NCBI GenBank assembly: GCA_046260765.1
Contig: JBHEOO010000007.1
Location: 34,590 to 98,589, forward strand
Reading direction: 5' to 3'
Source of the DNA: Chromatocurvus sp046260765
GTDB lineage: Bacteria; Pseudomonadota; Gammaproteobacteria; Pseudomonadales; Halieaceae
Length of the DNA stretch: 64,000 nt
Part shown: positions 51,706-60,861 of the stretch, in pieces
Layout of the letters: each line of letters starts with the position of its first letter
Numbering within the stretch: the first letter of the stretch is position 1
Position numbers and translations under genes: made by a program
Notes under the pieces: model-generated
Seen by the model: only the letters and a program-made list of their open reading frames with translations
Databases searched by the model: none
What the model was told of the DNA's origin: nothing

Positions 51706-51924
51706 TCAGCGCTCTCGATAGGTAATGCGGCCTTTTGTTAAATCATAGGGCGTTAGTTCTACGCGAACTTTGTCACCCGTAAGAATACGGATGTAGTTCT
51801 TGCGCATCTTGCCCGAAATATGGGCTGTTACCACGTGACCGTTTTCAAGCTGCACGCGAAACGTTGTATTCGGAAGGGTGTCGACGACCTCGCCTTCCAT
51901 TTCAATCTGGTCTTCCTTTGCCAT
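51706..51924 (-). CDS. infA: Translation initiation factor IF-1
   Basis: 72 residues, the canonical size. It binds the A-site of the 30S subunit during initiation. MAKEDQIEMEGEVVDTLPNT and the OB-fold strands FRVQLENGHVVTAHISGKMR with the final GRITYRER are almost invariant. It is convergent with clpA and 81 bp downstream of bpt, the normal position in gammaproteobacteria. Confidence 0.97.
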   Translation of the reverse strand: MAKEDQIEMEGEVVDTLPNTTFRVQLENGHVVTAHISGKMRKNYIRILTGDKVRVELTPYDLTKGRITYRER

Positions 51925-52005
51925 GTGGCCTCAGAGTCTTTGCTAAGAAGCGCGTATTTTGCCGCAAATGTGCGCTGAGTTCCACTGTTTCCGGGAGTTG
52001 CCCTG

Positions 52006-52740
52006 TCATGCATCGCTGGCAAGGATGTCATCGTCAGCGCGCTGCCAGCGGTTTTCCAGCAGCAGCTCCAGAGGGCGATAGTCTGACTTGTAGGCCATTT
52101 TTCCGCAGTTGCGTATCCAGTACCCGAGGTACAGGTAGGGCAGGCCGAGCGCGCGCGCGGTCTCAACCTGCCAGAGGATAGCGTAACGACCCAGACTGCG
52201 CGCCTCTTCATCCGGATCAAAAAATGTATAAATGGCGGACAGCCCGTCCAGCATGACATCCACGACGGCGACGGCGACCAGTCGCTCGTCGCTGTAAAAG
52301 CGATAGTAGCGCGTGCAATCCCATGCGTTACTGAGGAAAGACTGGTACTGATCTCTATCTGGTGGAAACATATCGCCGTCGGCATGCCGCTGGACAATAT
52401 AGCGGTGATAGAGGCGGTAGGCGTCATCATCGGCGATGCTGTCTGTGCGCAGCACGGTAAGGTCGTTGTTCCTACGCCAGGTGCGACGCTGGGTGCGGTT
52501 GGCGTGGAAGGCCTTGACCGGAATGCGTGCTGGGACACAGGCACTGCACTGTCTACAGTGCGGCCGGTATACGTGAGCACCGCTGCGCCTGAAACCCAAA
52601 AGGGAAAGACGCGTGTACAGCGCCTGATCAATCGGCTGTCGAGGATCAATGAAAAGGGTGGTGGCCTCTTCATCCTCAAGGTAGCTGCAGCGATGAGGGT
52701 AAGTAGTGTAGACCTTTAAGTCGCGCAGTGACGAAGTCAC
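52006..52740 (-). CDS. bpt: Aspartate/glutamate leucyl-tRNA protein transferase (Ate1-like)
   Basis: 244 residues from GTG 52740, which follows GGAGA; the frame extends to 52815 inside aat. It appends leucine from Leu-tRNA to proteins starting with Asp or Glu, making an N-degron. Conserved segments: HRCSYLEDEEATTLFIDP, GFRRSGAHVYRPHCRQCSAC (with the cysteine cluster), RYIVQRHADGDM and YLGYWIRNCGKMAYKSDY. It overlaps aat by 4 nt (GTGA). Close to ate-type arginyl transferases; Leu versus Arg preference is assigned from bacterial family knowledge. Confidence 0.9.
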   Translation of the reverse strand: MTSSLRDLKVYTTYPHRCSYLEDEEATTLFIDPRQPIDQALYTRLSLLGFRRSGAHVYRPHCRQCSACVPARIPVKAFHANRTQRRTWRRNNDLTVLRTDSIADDDAYRLYHRYIVQRHADGDMFPPDRDQYQSFLSNAWDCTRYYRFYSDERLVAVAVVDVMLDGLSAIYTFFDPDEEARSLGRYAILWQVETARALGLPYLYLGYWIRNCGKMAYKSDYRPLELLLENRWQRADDDILASDA

Positions 52741-53450
52741 AGGAGTTCTCCGCAACGATCCGGCAAATGCCAGGCAGATGATGGTATGTCGATGGCCTGA
52801 TTGTGCGCAAGCCATTGCTCGAAGTCTGCCCTGGAAATGTTGCGAGCGCCCATGCTGTTCAGGTGCTCACTCTCCACCTGGCAATCAATGAGATTGGCGC
52901 CACCACGCTCAAGCAGTCGCACCAGCGCGACCAGAGCCACTTTGGATGCGTCACGGCATCTGCTGAACATGCTTTCCCCGAAAAAAGTCCCGCCAATACC
53001 GACGCCGTAGAGTCCTCCCACCAGCGCGCCGTCATCGCTGCGCACCTCAATGCTGTGGGCGCTGCCGCGCTGATGCAGCTCGCAATAGGCCTGCAGCATG
53101 CGCTGATTGATCCATGTGCCGCGCTGTCCATTGCGTTCGCCGGCGCAGGCGTGCATGACATCCGCGAAGGCCGTATTCAGGGAGAGCCGGAACCTGTTGC
53201 GGCGAAGTGTCTTGCTCAGGGACCGGGACAGGTGAAGGCCATCGACGGGGAGCACCGACCGCGGGTCCGGACTCCACCAGAGCACAGGCTGAGGATCCTC
53301 AAACCAGGGGAAAATGCCGCGGCGATAGGCTTCAATCAGCCGCCTCGTACCCAGATCATCCGTTACGGCCAGCAGGCCGCCCGGATATTCCAGAGCCGTT
53401 TCCGTCGGTGGAAACGGGTCATCCGGCCCGAGGTACTGCAGTAGGGACAC
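52737..53450 (-). CDS. aat: Leucyl/phenylalanyl-tRNA protein transferase
   Basis: 237 residues. It adds Leu or Phe to proteins with N-terminal Lys or Arg. FPWFEDPQPVLWWSPDPRSV, AYCELHQRGSAHSIEVR, VGGLYGVGIGGTFFGESMFS and the final LIDCQVESEHLNSMGARNIS are family hallmarks. It lies 12 bp after trxB and overlaps bpt by 4 nt. Both transferases feed ClpS-ClpA, encoded just beyond infA. Confidence 0.95.
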   Translation of the reverse strand: MSLLQYLGPDDPFPPTETALEYPGGLLAVTDDLGTRRLIEAYRRGIFPWFEDPQPVLWWSPDPRSVLPVDGLHLSRSLSKTLRRNRFRLSLNTAFADVMHACAGERNGQRGTWINQRMLQAYCELHQRGSAHSIEVRSDDGALVGGLYGVGIGGTFFGESMFSRCRDASKVALVALVRLLERGGANLIDCQVESEHLNSMGARNISRADFEQWLAHNQAIDIPSSAWHLPDRCGELL

Positions 53451-53462
53451 CCGCTCGGGTGC

Positions 53463-54419
53463 TCAGTGTTCGACCAGAGCGTCGAGGTATTTTTCGGCGT
53501 CCAGTGCGGCCATGCAGCCGAATCCCGCTGAGGTGATTGCCTGGCGGTAGATATGGTCACCGACGTCCCCCGCGGCGAATACGCCGGGCGCACTGGTGGC
53601 GGTGGCGTTGCCCTCCGTGCCACTGTGAATGACGATATAGCCGTTTTCCATGTCCAGCTGCCCGTCAAACATGTCCGTATTGGGTTTGTGGCCAATGGCG
53701 ATGAATACGCCGGAAAGATCAATGTCTTGCGCGCTGTCGTCTCGGGTGGAGCGCACGCGCATTCCGGTGACGCCACTGTCGTCACCCAGAATCTCATCGA
53801 GGACGTGATCCCAGAGCAGCGTGACCTTGCCTTCTTTCGCGCGGGCGAACAGTCGATCCTGCAGGACTTTATCCGCGCGCAGGCTGTCGCGTCGGTGCAC
53901 CAGCACTACCTCGGATGCGATGTTGGCAAGATACAGCGCTTCTTCCACAGCCGTATTGCCGCCGCCAATCACCGCGACCTTCTGGTTGCGGTAAAAGAAG
54001 CCGTCACAGGTCGCGCAGGCGCTGACGCCCTTGCCCATGAAGGCCTCTTCGCTGGGCAGGCCCAGGTACTGTGCGGAGGCGCCGGTGGCAATGATGAGCG
54101 CGTCGCAGGTGAAGGTGCCGGTGCCCTCGAGGCGTATGGGGCGGACAGACAGGTCGACATTCTCGATGTGATCGAAGATGATCTGCGTGTCGAAGCGCTC
54201 GGCATGGGCCTGCATCTCCTGCATCAACTGGGGTCCCTGGAGGTCGGCGGGACCGCCCGGCCAGTTCTCGACCTCGGTGGTTGTGGTCAGCTGCCCGCCC
54301 TGCTGTATACCGGTAATCACCACCGGGGCCAGATTGGCGCGAGCGGCGTAGACGGCGGCGGTGTAACCTGCCGGGCCGGAACCGAGAATGATCAGGGGGT
54401 AATGTTGCACTTCACTCAT
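53463..54419 (-). CDS. trxB: Thioredoxin reductase
   Basis: 318 residues. An NADPH- and FAD-dependent enzyme that reduces thioredoxin. FAD-binding ILGSGPAGYTAAVYAARANL starts at residue 11; the redox-active Cys135-Ala-Thr-Cys138 is in SACATCDGFF; NADPH-binding VIGGGNTAVEEALYL follows; the C-terminal FAD segment is FAAGDVGDHIYRQAIT. It supports the Bcp peroxiredoxin and MsrB in this window. Divergent from ftsK across a 242-bp gap. Confidence 0.96.
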   Translation of the reverse strand: MSEVQHYPLIILGSGPAGYTAAVYAARANLAPVVITGIQQGGQLTTTTEVENWPGGPADLQGPQLMQEMQAHAERFDTQIIFDHIENVDLSVRPIRLEGTGTFTCDALIIATGASAQYLGLPSEEAFMGKGVSACATCDGFFYRNQKVAVIGGGNTAVEEALYLANIASEVVLVHRRDSLRADKVLQDRLFARAKEGKVTLLWDHVLDEILGDDSGVTGMRVRSTRDDSAQDIDLSGVFIAIGHKPNTDMFDGQLDMENGYIVIHSGTEGNATATSAPGVFAAGDVGDHIYRQAITSAGFGCMAALDAEKYLDALVEH

Positions 54420-54587
54420 TGGTGGATTTTCCCGTTGTGCTCGTGGTTTGAGTTGCGTTTCGAGGCCACTCTGGCTGCGGCCACGTGCGGTGTGGTGTCA
54501 GTTCCTGGCGTGGCCTTTCCGCTATAGATGCTGCGCTAATGGTAAAGTAAAGATGCGATGTCGGCAAAGCTATTAGAGTGAGTCTAA

Positions 54588-54615
54588 TTTGCTTGCATAA
54601 ACTATTGAATATAAT
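54588..54615 (+). promoter_or_regulatory. Sigma-70 promoter candidate for ftsK
   Basis: A consensus TATAAT at 54610-54615 lies 16 bp after TTTGCT (54588-54593) in the A/T-rich part of the trxB-ftsK gap, about 47 bp before the ftsK start. This is the best -10 match in the window. The rest of the gap (54420-54587) shows no further gene. Confidence 0.5.
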
Positions 54616-54661
54616 AAATAAATAAGGAAAACTGTAGGCCTATTAGAAACGGGGCAGGGCG

Positions 54662-56980
54662 TTGGCCAGAGCTGAGAGTAAATCTACCGCAGCGGGCAGT
54701 GTATCGCGACCGAGATTGCGAGAGGGCGCGTTCATTGGCGTGACGGCGGCCTGCGCCTACCTCTTGCTGGCGTTGCTCAGCTACAGCGCCAGGGACCCGG
54801 GCTGGTCAGCCACCGGCGCGGGCGGTGGCGTTCGCAACCTCGGCGGTCCTGCGGGCGCCTGGCTGGCGGACGTGAGTTTTTCTCTCGTCGGTTACGCCGC
54901 CTATCTTTTTCCACTCATGCTTGCCTATCGCGCCGCTGTTATTTTCGCCGAGCGATACAGCGTCAGCGGTATCGACTGGACTCATGTCGGCGTGCGCTTT
55001 CTTGGGCTGTTGATGGTCATGGTGTCGGTGACCGCGATCGCCGCATTCAACGATAGCGGTACCTCTGGCCTGCCCCAGGGTGCCGGCGGTATTCTTGGTC
55101 AGGCGATCGGGACTTCTTTCAACAGCGCTTTCAATGCTATCGGCAGCCGCGTCATTCTGGTCGCGGTTTTCCTGTTCGGCATGACCATTTTTACTGACCT
55201 CAGCTGGATGCGTTTGATGGAGCGTCTGGGCGGGTGGGCTATCGATGGTTCCGCAGCGCTGCGCGACCGCGTGGTGCGCTTCATCGATGCGACTCGCGAC
55301 CGTCGCAGCCGCGAGCGGCAGCTCGAGGCGCGAAAAGCCGTGATAACGCAGCATGTGGAAAAAGAAAAGAAGCGCACACCGCCGAAGATCAAGGCCCTTG
55401 AGCCGCCGGTCCAGACCAGCGAGCGAGTGGAGCGAGAAAAACAGAAGCCCTTGTTCGACAATCCGGTAACGGGGGAGCTGCCGCAGTTCGAACTGCTGGA
55501 TGCTGAAGTCAAGGACCCGTCGAAGGGTTATTCCGCCGAGGCACTGGAAAAGCTTTCAAAGCTCCTTGAGTTAAAGCTGGCGGATTTCGGTATTACCGCC
55601 GAAGTGACCGCTGTCATGCCCGGGCCCGTTATCACGCGGTTTGAATTGCAGCCCGCGCCCGGCGTCAAGGTGTCACGGATTTCCAACCTCGCGAAGGACC
55701 TGGCGCGTTCGCTGGCGGTCATTTCCGTGCGCGTGGTGGAGGTGATTCCCGGCAAGAGCGTGGTCGGTATCGAGATTCCCAACGAAGACCGCGAGGTGGT
55801 CAACTTTCGGCAGGTGCTGTCGTCCCGCACCTTTGACCACAGCAAATCGCCGCTGACGCTTGCCCTTGGCAATGATATTTCGGGGCATCCCGTGGTGGCA
55901 GACCTGGCCAAGATGCCGCACCTGCTGGTGGCGGGCACCACCGGCTCAGGCAAGTCGGTAGGCGTCAATGCGATGCTGCTCAGCCTTCTCTACAAGGCAA
56001 CCCCCGCTGATGTTCGACTGATCCTGGTGGACCCGAAAATGCTCGAATTATCGGTCTACGACGGCATACCGCATCTGCTGACGCCGGTCATCACGGATAT
56101 GAAGGATGCCGCCAACGGTCTGCGCTGGTGCGTTGCGGAGATGGAGCGGCGCTACAAGCTTATGGCCACGATGGGCGTTCGCAACCTCGCCGGTTACAAC
56201 CGCAAGGTCGAGGAAGCGGCGAAGGCGGGGGAACCCCTGGTCGATCCCTTCTGGACACCCGACCCGATCCTGCAGATGACGGACGAGGAGCAGAGCGCAC
56301 CAGCACTGGAACGGCTGCCCTTCGTTGTGGTGGTGATCGACGAGTTCGCCGACATGATGATGATCGTCGGCAAGAAAGTGGAAGAGCTGATTGCACGCAT
56401 CGCGCAGAAGGCGCGGGCTGCCGGTATTCACCTGATTCTGGCCACCCAGCGACCCTCCGTGGATGTCATTACCGGCCTCATCAAGGCAAACGTTCCCACC
56501 CGCATTGCCTTCCAGGTCAGCTCCAAGGTGGATTCCAGGACCATTCTCGACCAGGGCGGCGCCGAGCAGCTCCTCGGTTATGGTGACATGCTGTACCTGC
56601 CCCCGGGCACCAGCATGCCCACCCGTGTGCATGGCGCGTTCTGCTCTGACGACGAAGTACACCGAGTGGTGTCTGACTGGAAGCGTCGCGGCGAGCCCGA
56701 GTACATCGAGGGGCTGCTCGACGAGGGCAGCAGCACGCCGGTGACGCCCGGTGAGATGCAGTCAGATGGCGATGACGAGAACGATGCCCTGTATGATGAG
56801 GCTGTCCATCACGTCACCCAGAGCCGCCGCGCGTCTATATCCAGCGTGCAGCGCAAGCTGCGTATCGGCTACAACCGTGCAGCGCGACTTATTGAAACCA
56901 TGGAAGTGGCGGGCGTGGTGTCAACAATGGGGACCAATGGCCAGCGCGAAGTGCTGGCGCCGCCACCGGTGGGGGAGTGA
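54662..56980 (+). CDS. ftsK: DNA translocase FtsK
   Basis: 772 residues from TTG 54662. Four membrane helices (about 20-180) anchor it at the septum; a short charged linker (about 185-265) replaces the long Pro/Gln-rich linker of E. coli FtsK (1329 residues). The alpha/beta motor has Walker A Lys431 (GTTGSGKSVG) and Walker B VVIDEFADMMM. The gamma winged-helix domain at the end (residues about 705-770, ISSVQRKLRIGYNRAARLIE) reads KOPS. It pumps chromosome DNA toward dif at division. The start codon is weakly supported. Confidence 0.95.
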   Translation: MARAESKSTAAGSVSRPRLREGAFIGVTAACAYLLLALLSYSARDPGWSATGAGGGVRNLGGPAGAWLADVSFSLVGYAAYLFPLMLAYRAAVIFAERYSVSGIDWTHVGVRFLGLLMVMVSVTAIAAFNDSGTSGLPQGAGGILGQAIGTSFNSAFNAIGSRVILVAVFLFGMTIFTDLSWMRLMERLGGWAIDGSAALRDRVVRFIDATRDRRSRERQLEARKAVITQHVEKEKKRTPPKIKALEPPVQTSERVEREKQKPLFDNPVTGELPQFELLDAEVKDPSKGYSAEALEKLSKLLELKLADFGITAEVTAVMPGPVITRFELQPAPGVKVSRISNLAKDLARSLAVISVRVVEVIPGKSVVGIEIPNEDREVVNFRQVLSSRTFDHSKSPLTLALGNDISGHPVVADLAKMPHLLVAGTTGSGKSVGVNAMLLSLLYKATPADVRLILVDPKMLELSVYDGIPHLLTPVITDMKDAANGLRWCVAEMERRYKLMATMGVRNLAGYNRKVEEAAKAGEPLVDPFWTPDPILQMTDEEQSAPALERLPFVVVVIDEFADMMMIVGKKVEELIARIAQKARAAGIHLILATQRPSVDVITGLIKANVPTRIAFQVSSKVDSRTILDQGGAEQLLGYGDMLYLPPGTSMPTRVHGAFCSDDEVHRVVSDWKRRGEPEYIEGLLDEGSSTPVTPGEMQSDGDDENDALYDEAVHHVTQSRRASISSVQRKLRIGYNRAARLIETMEVAGVVSTMGTNGQREVLAPPPVGE

Positions 56981-57684
56981 CAGTGAGCGTGAGCGTGAAA
57001 AAAATCCTTGCAGGTGAGCTGATCAACCTGCGGTGTCTTTGTTTAGGGCTGCTGATCGCCGGTCTGCCTCTGCTGGCGCCTGCAGTGGCGACAGCAGAGG
57101 CGCCTGGGGATGCGCCCGGCGACTCCTCTTTAGACAAGAGCGCCGAGCAGGCGCTCGGTGATGCCCTGGCGACGATTCAACAGCTCTCGGGTCGCTTTCG
57201 CCAGACGATCTATCCAGAGGCGGGTGGCCGCGCGACGACATCCACGGGCGAGTTTCGACTGCAGGCTCCGGGGCGCTTCCTGTGGCAGATTGAGGCCCCG
57301 GACAACCAGCTCGTCGTCACGGAGGGAACTTACCTGTGGCACTACGACGCGGATCTGGAAACCGTGACCCGGCGCCCGGTGAGCGCGACCGCCAGTGCGC
57401 CGCTGCAGGTGCTGGCCGGCGACCGCGACAGCCTGGCGCGGGATTTCACGGTTTCCCGCCGCGGGGAAAAGGCCTACACGCTTTTCCCAACTGATCCGGA
57501 GGCCGGTTTCCAGGTGCTGGAGCTGGACTTTGAAAATGGTCTTCCGGTGGCGCTGGCCATCGTCGACAACCTGTCGCAGCGCATCGAGATCAGGCTCGAA
57601 GCGATTTCCACGGAGGCGTTTGATGCCGCTATCTTCAACTTCTCCCCACCGGACGGCGTCGACGTTTTTATTCACGATGACTGA
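56977..57684 (+). CDS. lolA: Outer-membrane lipoprotein carrier protein LolA
   Basis: 235 residues with a signal peptide (about 1-40; hydrophobic LCLGLLIAGLPLLAPAVATA). It shuttles lipoproteins across the periplasm from LolCDE to LolB. SGRFRQTIYPEAG, PGRFLWQIEAPDNQLVVTEG and LWHYDADLETVTRRPV are the conserved beta strands of its open barrel. It overlaps ftsK by 4 nt and rarA by 8 nt. It should deliver the DUF4398 lipoproteins and the RND adaptor if the latter is outer-membrane targeted. Confidence 0.95.
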   Translation: MTVSVSVKKILAGELINLRCLCLGLLIAGLPLLAPAVATAEAPGDAPGDSSLDKSAEQALGDALATIQQLSGRFRQTIYPEAGGRATTSTGEFRLQAPGRFLWQIEAPDNQLVVTEGTYLWHYDADLETVTRRPVSATASAPLQVLAGDRDSLARDFTVSRRGEKAYTLFPTDPEAGFQVLELDFENGLPVALAIVDNLSQRIEIRLEAISTEAFDAAIFNFSPPDGVDVFIHDD

Positions 57685-59020
57685 GGGCGGTGACCTGTTC
57701 CAGCGCGCGGCTGACGGTAATGTCTACCAGCCTCTTGCCGCTCTGCTGAGACCCACGAGGCTCGATGCGTTTTTCGGCCAGGCGCATCTGCTCGCGCCGG
57801 GCAAGCCGCTGGCGCAGGCGATTGCGCGGGGACAGCTGCACTCCATGCTCCTGTGGGGGCCTCCCGGCGTTGGCAAGACCTCGCTGGCGCGTATTGCCGC
57901 CGATGCGGCAGATGCCGTTTTCCTGCAGCTTTCGGCCGTCCTTGCCGGCGTACGCGATATACGCGCGGCGGTAGAGACGGCGCAGCAGAACCGTCATCGC
58001 GGGCGCAATACGGTACTGTTTGTGGACGAGGTACACCGCTTCAACAAGTCCCAGCAGGATGCCTTTCTCCCCTATGTCGAGGATGGCACGCTGATTTTCA
58101 TCGGCGCGACCACGGAGAATCCGGCTTTCGAGGTCAACAGTGCGCTGCTCTCCCGCGCCCGGGTTTACAAGCTGCGGGCGCTGCAGGTAAGCGAGATGGT
58201 GGAATTGCTGGCGCACGCCGTGGACCATATCGGTGACGGTCTGCGCGCCGATCCTGCCGTTCTGTCCATGATTGCTGAACTGGCTGACGGCGATGCCAGG
58301 CGCGCCCTGAACCTGCTGGAACTGGCGGCTGATCTTGTGGAACAGGATGACCGCGGCGTTCGCGACCTTGTCCGCACCGCAGTGGAAGAAGTCAGCCAGC
58401 AATCCCTGAGGCGCTTTGACAAGGGTGGCGATCAGTTTTATGACCTCATCAGCGCACTGCACAAGTCAGTCAGGGGCAGTGCGCCGGACGCCTCGCTGTA
58501 CTGGCTGTGTCGCATGCTGGATGGTGGCTGTGACCCACTCTACCTGGCGCGGCGCATCGTTCGCATTGCCAGTGAGGATATCGGCAACGCTGATCCTCGC
58601 GCCCTGACCCTGTGTCTCGACGCCTGGCAGGTTGTGGAACGACTGGGCAGCCCGGAGGGCGAACTGGCGCTGGCCCAGGCCGTGCTGTATCTGGCCTGCG
58701 CGCCGAAGAGCAATGCCGTCTACAGGGCATTCAAGTCGGCATCGGCGGATGTGGCGGCGGGAGGAACCGCCGAGGTGCCATTGCACCTGCGCAATGCACC
58801 GACGACGCTGGCAAAGCAGATGGACCACGGCACCGGCTACCGCTATGCCCACGACGAGGAAGATGCCTACGCCGCGGGCGAGCGCTATCTGCCGCCGGAA
58901 CTGGGCGAGCCAGAGTATTACCAACCGGTATCCCGCGGGCTGGAGCAGCGCATTCAGGAAAAGCTCGCGGCGCTGCGTGAGCGGGATGCACGCAGTGCGA
59001 TAAGGCGTGAGCCCGGCTGA
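57677..59020 (+). CDS. rarA: Replication-associated recombination protein A (RarA/MgsA)
   Basis: 447 residues from ATG 57677; the upstream frame to 57395 lies inside lolA and is noise. An AAA+ ATPase of the WRNIP1/Mgs1 family that acts at stalled forks and binds SSB. Walker A LLWGPPGVGKTSLARI, Walker B TVLFVDEVHRFNKSQQDAFL, sensor 1 FIGATTENPAFEVNSALLSR and the C-terminal MLDGGCDPLYLARRIVRIA, tetramerisation region. It follows lolA, as in E. coli and Pseudomonas. Confidence 0.96.
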   Translation: MTEGGDLFQRAADGNVYQPLAALLRPTRLDAFFGQAHLLAPGKPLAQAIARGQLHSMLLWGPPGVGKTSLARIAADAADAVFLQLSAVLAGVRDIRAAVETAQQNRHRGRNTVLFVDEVHRFNKSQQDAFLPYVEDGTLIFIGATTENPAFEVNSALLSRARVYKLRALQVSEMVELLAHAVDHIGDGLRADPAVLSMIAELADGDARRALNLLELAADLVEQDDRGVRDLVRTAVEEVSQQSLRRFDKGGDQFYDLISALHKSVRGSAPDASLYWLCRMLDGGCDPLYLARRIVRIASEDIGNADPRALTLCLDAWQVVERLGSPEGELALAQAVLYLACAPKSNAVYRAFKSASADVAAGGTAEVPLHLRNAPTTLAKQMDHGTGYRYAHDEEDAYAAGERYLPPELGEPEYYQPVSRGLEQRIQEKLAALRERDARSAIRREPG

Positions 59021-59124
59021 CTGACGTCGGCTGACCCCGGCGCCTGTCGGCCCCCGGGGAAAGCGCGTACAATCCCCGACCCTGTACACCCCTCGATCGT
59101 TTCAGAGATAGGGAAGGCAGACGC

Positions 59125-59499
59125 ATGAAATACCTCGTTTTCGTTGCCCTCGGTGGCGCAGCCGGTGCCGTTGGACGCTACAGTCTTGCGCGCTGGGTAC
59201 ACAGCCTGTGGCAGGGAAGCTGGCCATTGGGTACCTTGCTGGTCAATCTGAGCGGCTGTGCACTGATGGGCATCGTTTTTGTTCTTGTTGAGCGCACTGC
59301 ACTGCACCCCGACTGGCGCAGCGTGTTGATGGTCGGTTTTCTGGGTGCGTTCACCACCTATTCAACCTTTTCCCTCGAGGCCTTCGAGCTGTGGCAGGCA
59401 GGACAGGGTGGTGTGGCCATCGGCTACATGGTCTTAACCACTGTGGGTTGCGTGTTGGCGGCAGCAAGCGGGATTCAGCTCACCCGTGCTCTCCTTTGA
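59125..59499 (+). CDS. crcB: Fluoride ion channel CrcB (Fluc)
   Basis: 124 residues, four membrane helices. It forms a dual-topology dimer that exports fluoride. GGAAGAVGRYSLARW, GTLLVNLSGCALMG with the conserved Asn, and GFLGAFTTYSTFSLEAFEL with the phenylalanine/serine pore residues are family signatures. No fluoride riboswitch core is visible in the 104-bp upstream gap. serS begins 51 bp later. Confidence 0.94.
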   Translation: MKYLVFVALGGAAGAVGRYSLARWVHSLWQGSWPLGTLLVNLSGCALMGIVFVLVERTALHPDWRSVLMVGFLGAFTTYSTFSLEAFELWQAGQGGVAIGYMVLTTVGCVLAAASGIQLTRALL

Positions 59500-59550
59500 G
59501 AGCGGTGTAGAGCCCATGCGGGATATCAGACTGAAGAAAGGAAACAGGTA

Positions 59551-60852
59551 ATGCTGGATATCAGGGAAGTCAGGCGCAATCCTGCGGCGGTTGCCGAGGC
59601 CTTGGCGTCACGTGGTGCCACCTTCGACATCGCCGCATTCGAGGCGCTTGATGCGCGGCGCAAGGCGGCGGATGTTGCCAGCCAGGATCTGCTTGCCGAG
59701 CGCAAGGCGGCGAGCAGGAAAATCGGACAGCTGGTCGGGCAGGGCATGAGTGTCGACGATGCCAAGGCCGAGGTGAATGCCACGCTCGATGCCATCGCCG
59801 CACGGATTGACAGTGCGACGGAAGAGGCGAGGGCCGTTCAACGCGAGATGGACGGCTGGCTTGGGGGGCTACCCAACCTGCCACATCGGGACGTTCCCAT
59901 CGGCGACAGTGAGTCGGACAACGTGGAACTCCTGCGCTGGGGCACACCGCCGGCGTTCGACTTCAAAGCGCTTGATCATGTGGATATCGGGGAGCGGCTG
60001 GGCCTGCTCGATAGCGAGATGGCGGGGAAAATTACCGGGTCGCGTTTCAGCGTAATGCATGGGGCGCTGGCTCGGCTGCACCGGGCGCTGATCCAGTTCA
60101 TGCTGGATATGCACACCACGGAACACGGCTATCAGGAAGTTTACGTGCCCTATATCGTCAACGCCGAATCCCTCTATGGCACAGGGCAGCTGCCGAAATT
60201 CGCCGAGGATCTGTTCAGGCTTGAAGGCGAGCAGGATTATTACCTCATTCCCACCGCCGAGGTGCCGGTGACCAACATCGCCCGTGAACGTATTTTCGAG
60301 GACCGGGAGCTTGGCGAGTCCGGGTTGCGAATGACCTGTCACACGCCCTGTTTTCGCAGTGAGGCGGGCAGCTATGGCCGCGATACCCGGGGCATGATTC
60401 GTCAGCATCAGTTCGAGAAAGTCGAGCTGGTTAGCCTGGTAAGACCGGAGCAGGGTGAGCGGGCACTGGAGACGCTCGCCGGCCATGCGGAAGCCGTTCT
60501 GCGGCGCCTGGGTCTGCCCTATCGCAAGGTTATTCTGTGCACTGGCGATCTCGGCTTCTCGGCATGTAAAACCTATGACCTGGAAGTGTGGCTGCCCGGG
60601 CAGGACGCCTATCGGGAAATCTCCTCCTGCAGTCATTTTGGCACATTCCAGGCACGGCGCCTGCAGGCGCGCTGGCGCAACCCCGCAACGGGCAAGCCGG
60701 AGCTGTTGCATACGCTGAACGGCTCCGGACTTGCCGTGGGGCGGACGCTCGTCGCGATCCTCGAAAACTACCAGCGCGCCGATGGCTCTGTGGCGGTGCC
60801 TGAGGCACTGCAGCCTTACGCGGGCGGCCTGGCGCTGCTCGAAGCCAGCTAA
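59551..60852 (+). CDS. serS: Seryl-tRNA synthetase
   Basis: 433 residues. It charges tRNA-Ser (and tRNA-Sec if present) with serine. An N-terminal coiled-coil arm (about 25-105) contacts the tRNA long variable arm; class II motifs follow, motif 2 FRSEAGSYGRDTRGMIRQHQ and motif 3 LNGSGLAVGRTLVAILENYQ. The ATG at 59551 has GGAAACAGGT nearby. cysG starts 9 bp after its stop. Confidence 0.97.
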   Translation: MLDIREVRRNPAAVAEALASRGATFDIAAFEALDARRKAADVASQDLLAERKAASRKIGQLVGQGMSVDDAKAEVNATLDAIAARIDSATEEARAVQREMDGWLGGLPNLPHRDVPIGDSESDNVELLRWGTPPAFDFKALDHVDIGERLGLLDSEMAGKITGSRFSVMHGALARLHRALIQFMLDMHTTEHGYQEVYVPYIVNAESLYGTGQLPKFAEDLFRLEGEQDYYLIPTAEVPVTNIARERIFEDRELGESGLRMTCHTPCFRSEAGSYGRDTRGMIRQHQFEKVELVSLVRPEQGERALETLAGHAEAVLRRLGLPYRKVILCTGDLGFSACKTYDLEVWLPGQDAYREISSCSHFGTFQARRLQARWRNPATGKPELLHTLNGSGLAVGRTLVAILENYQRADGSVAVPEALQPYAGGLALLEAS

Positions 60853-60861
60853 GGCCGCAGA

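Noticed and set aside
59021..59124. Possible fluoride riboswitch before crcB
   Set aside because: The gap lacks the conserved core of the crcB RNA motif and its pseudoknot; only a short GC-rich hairpin is seen.
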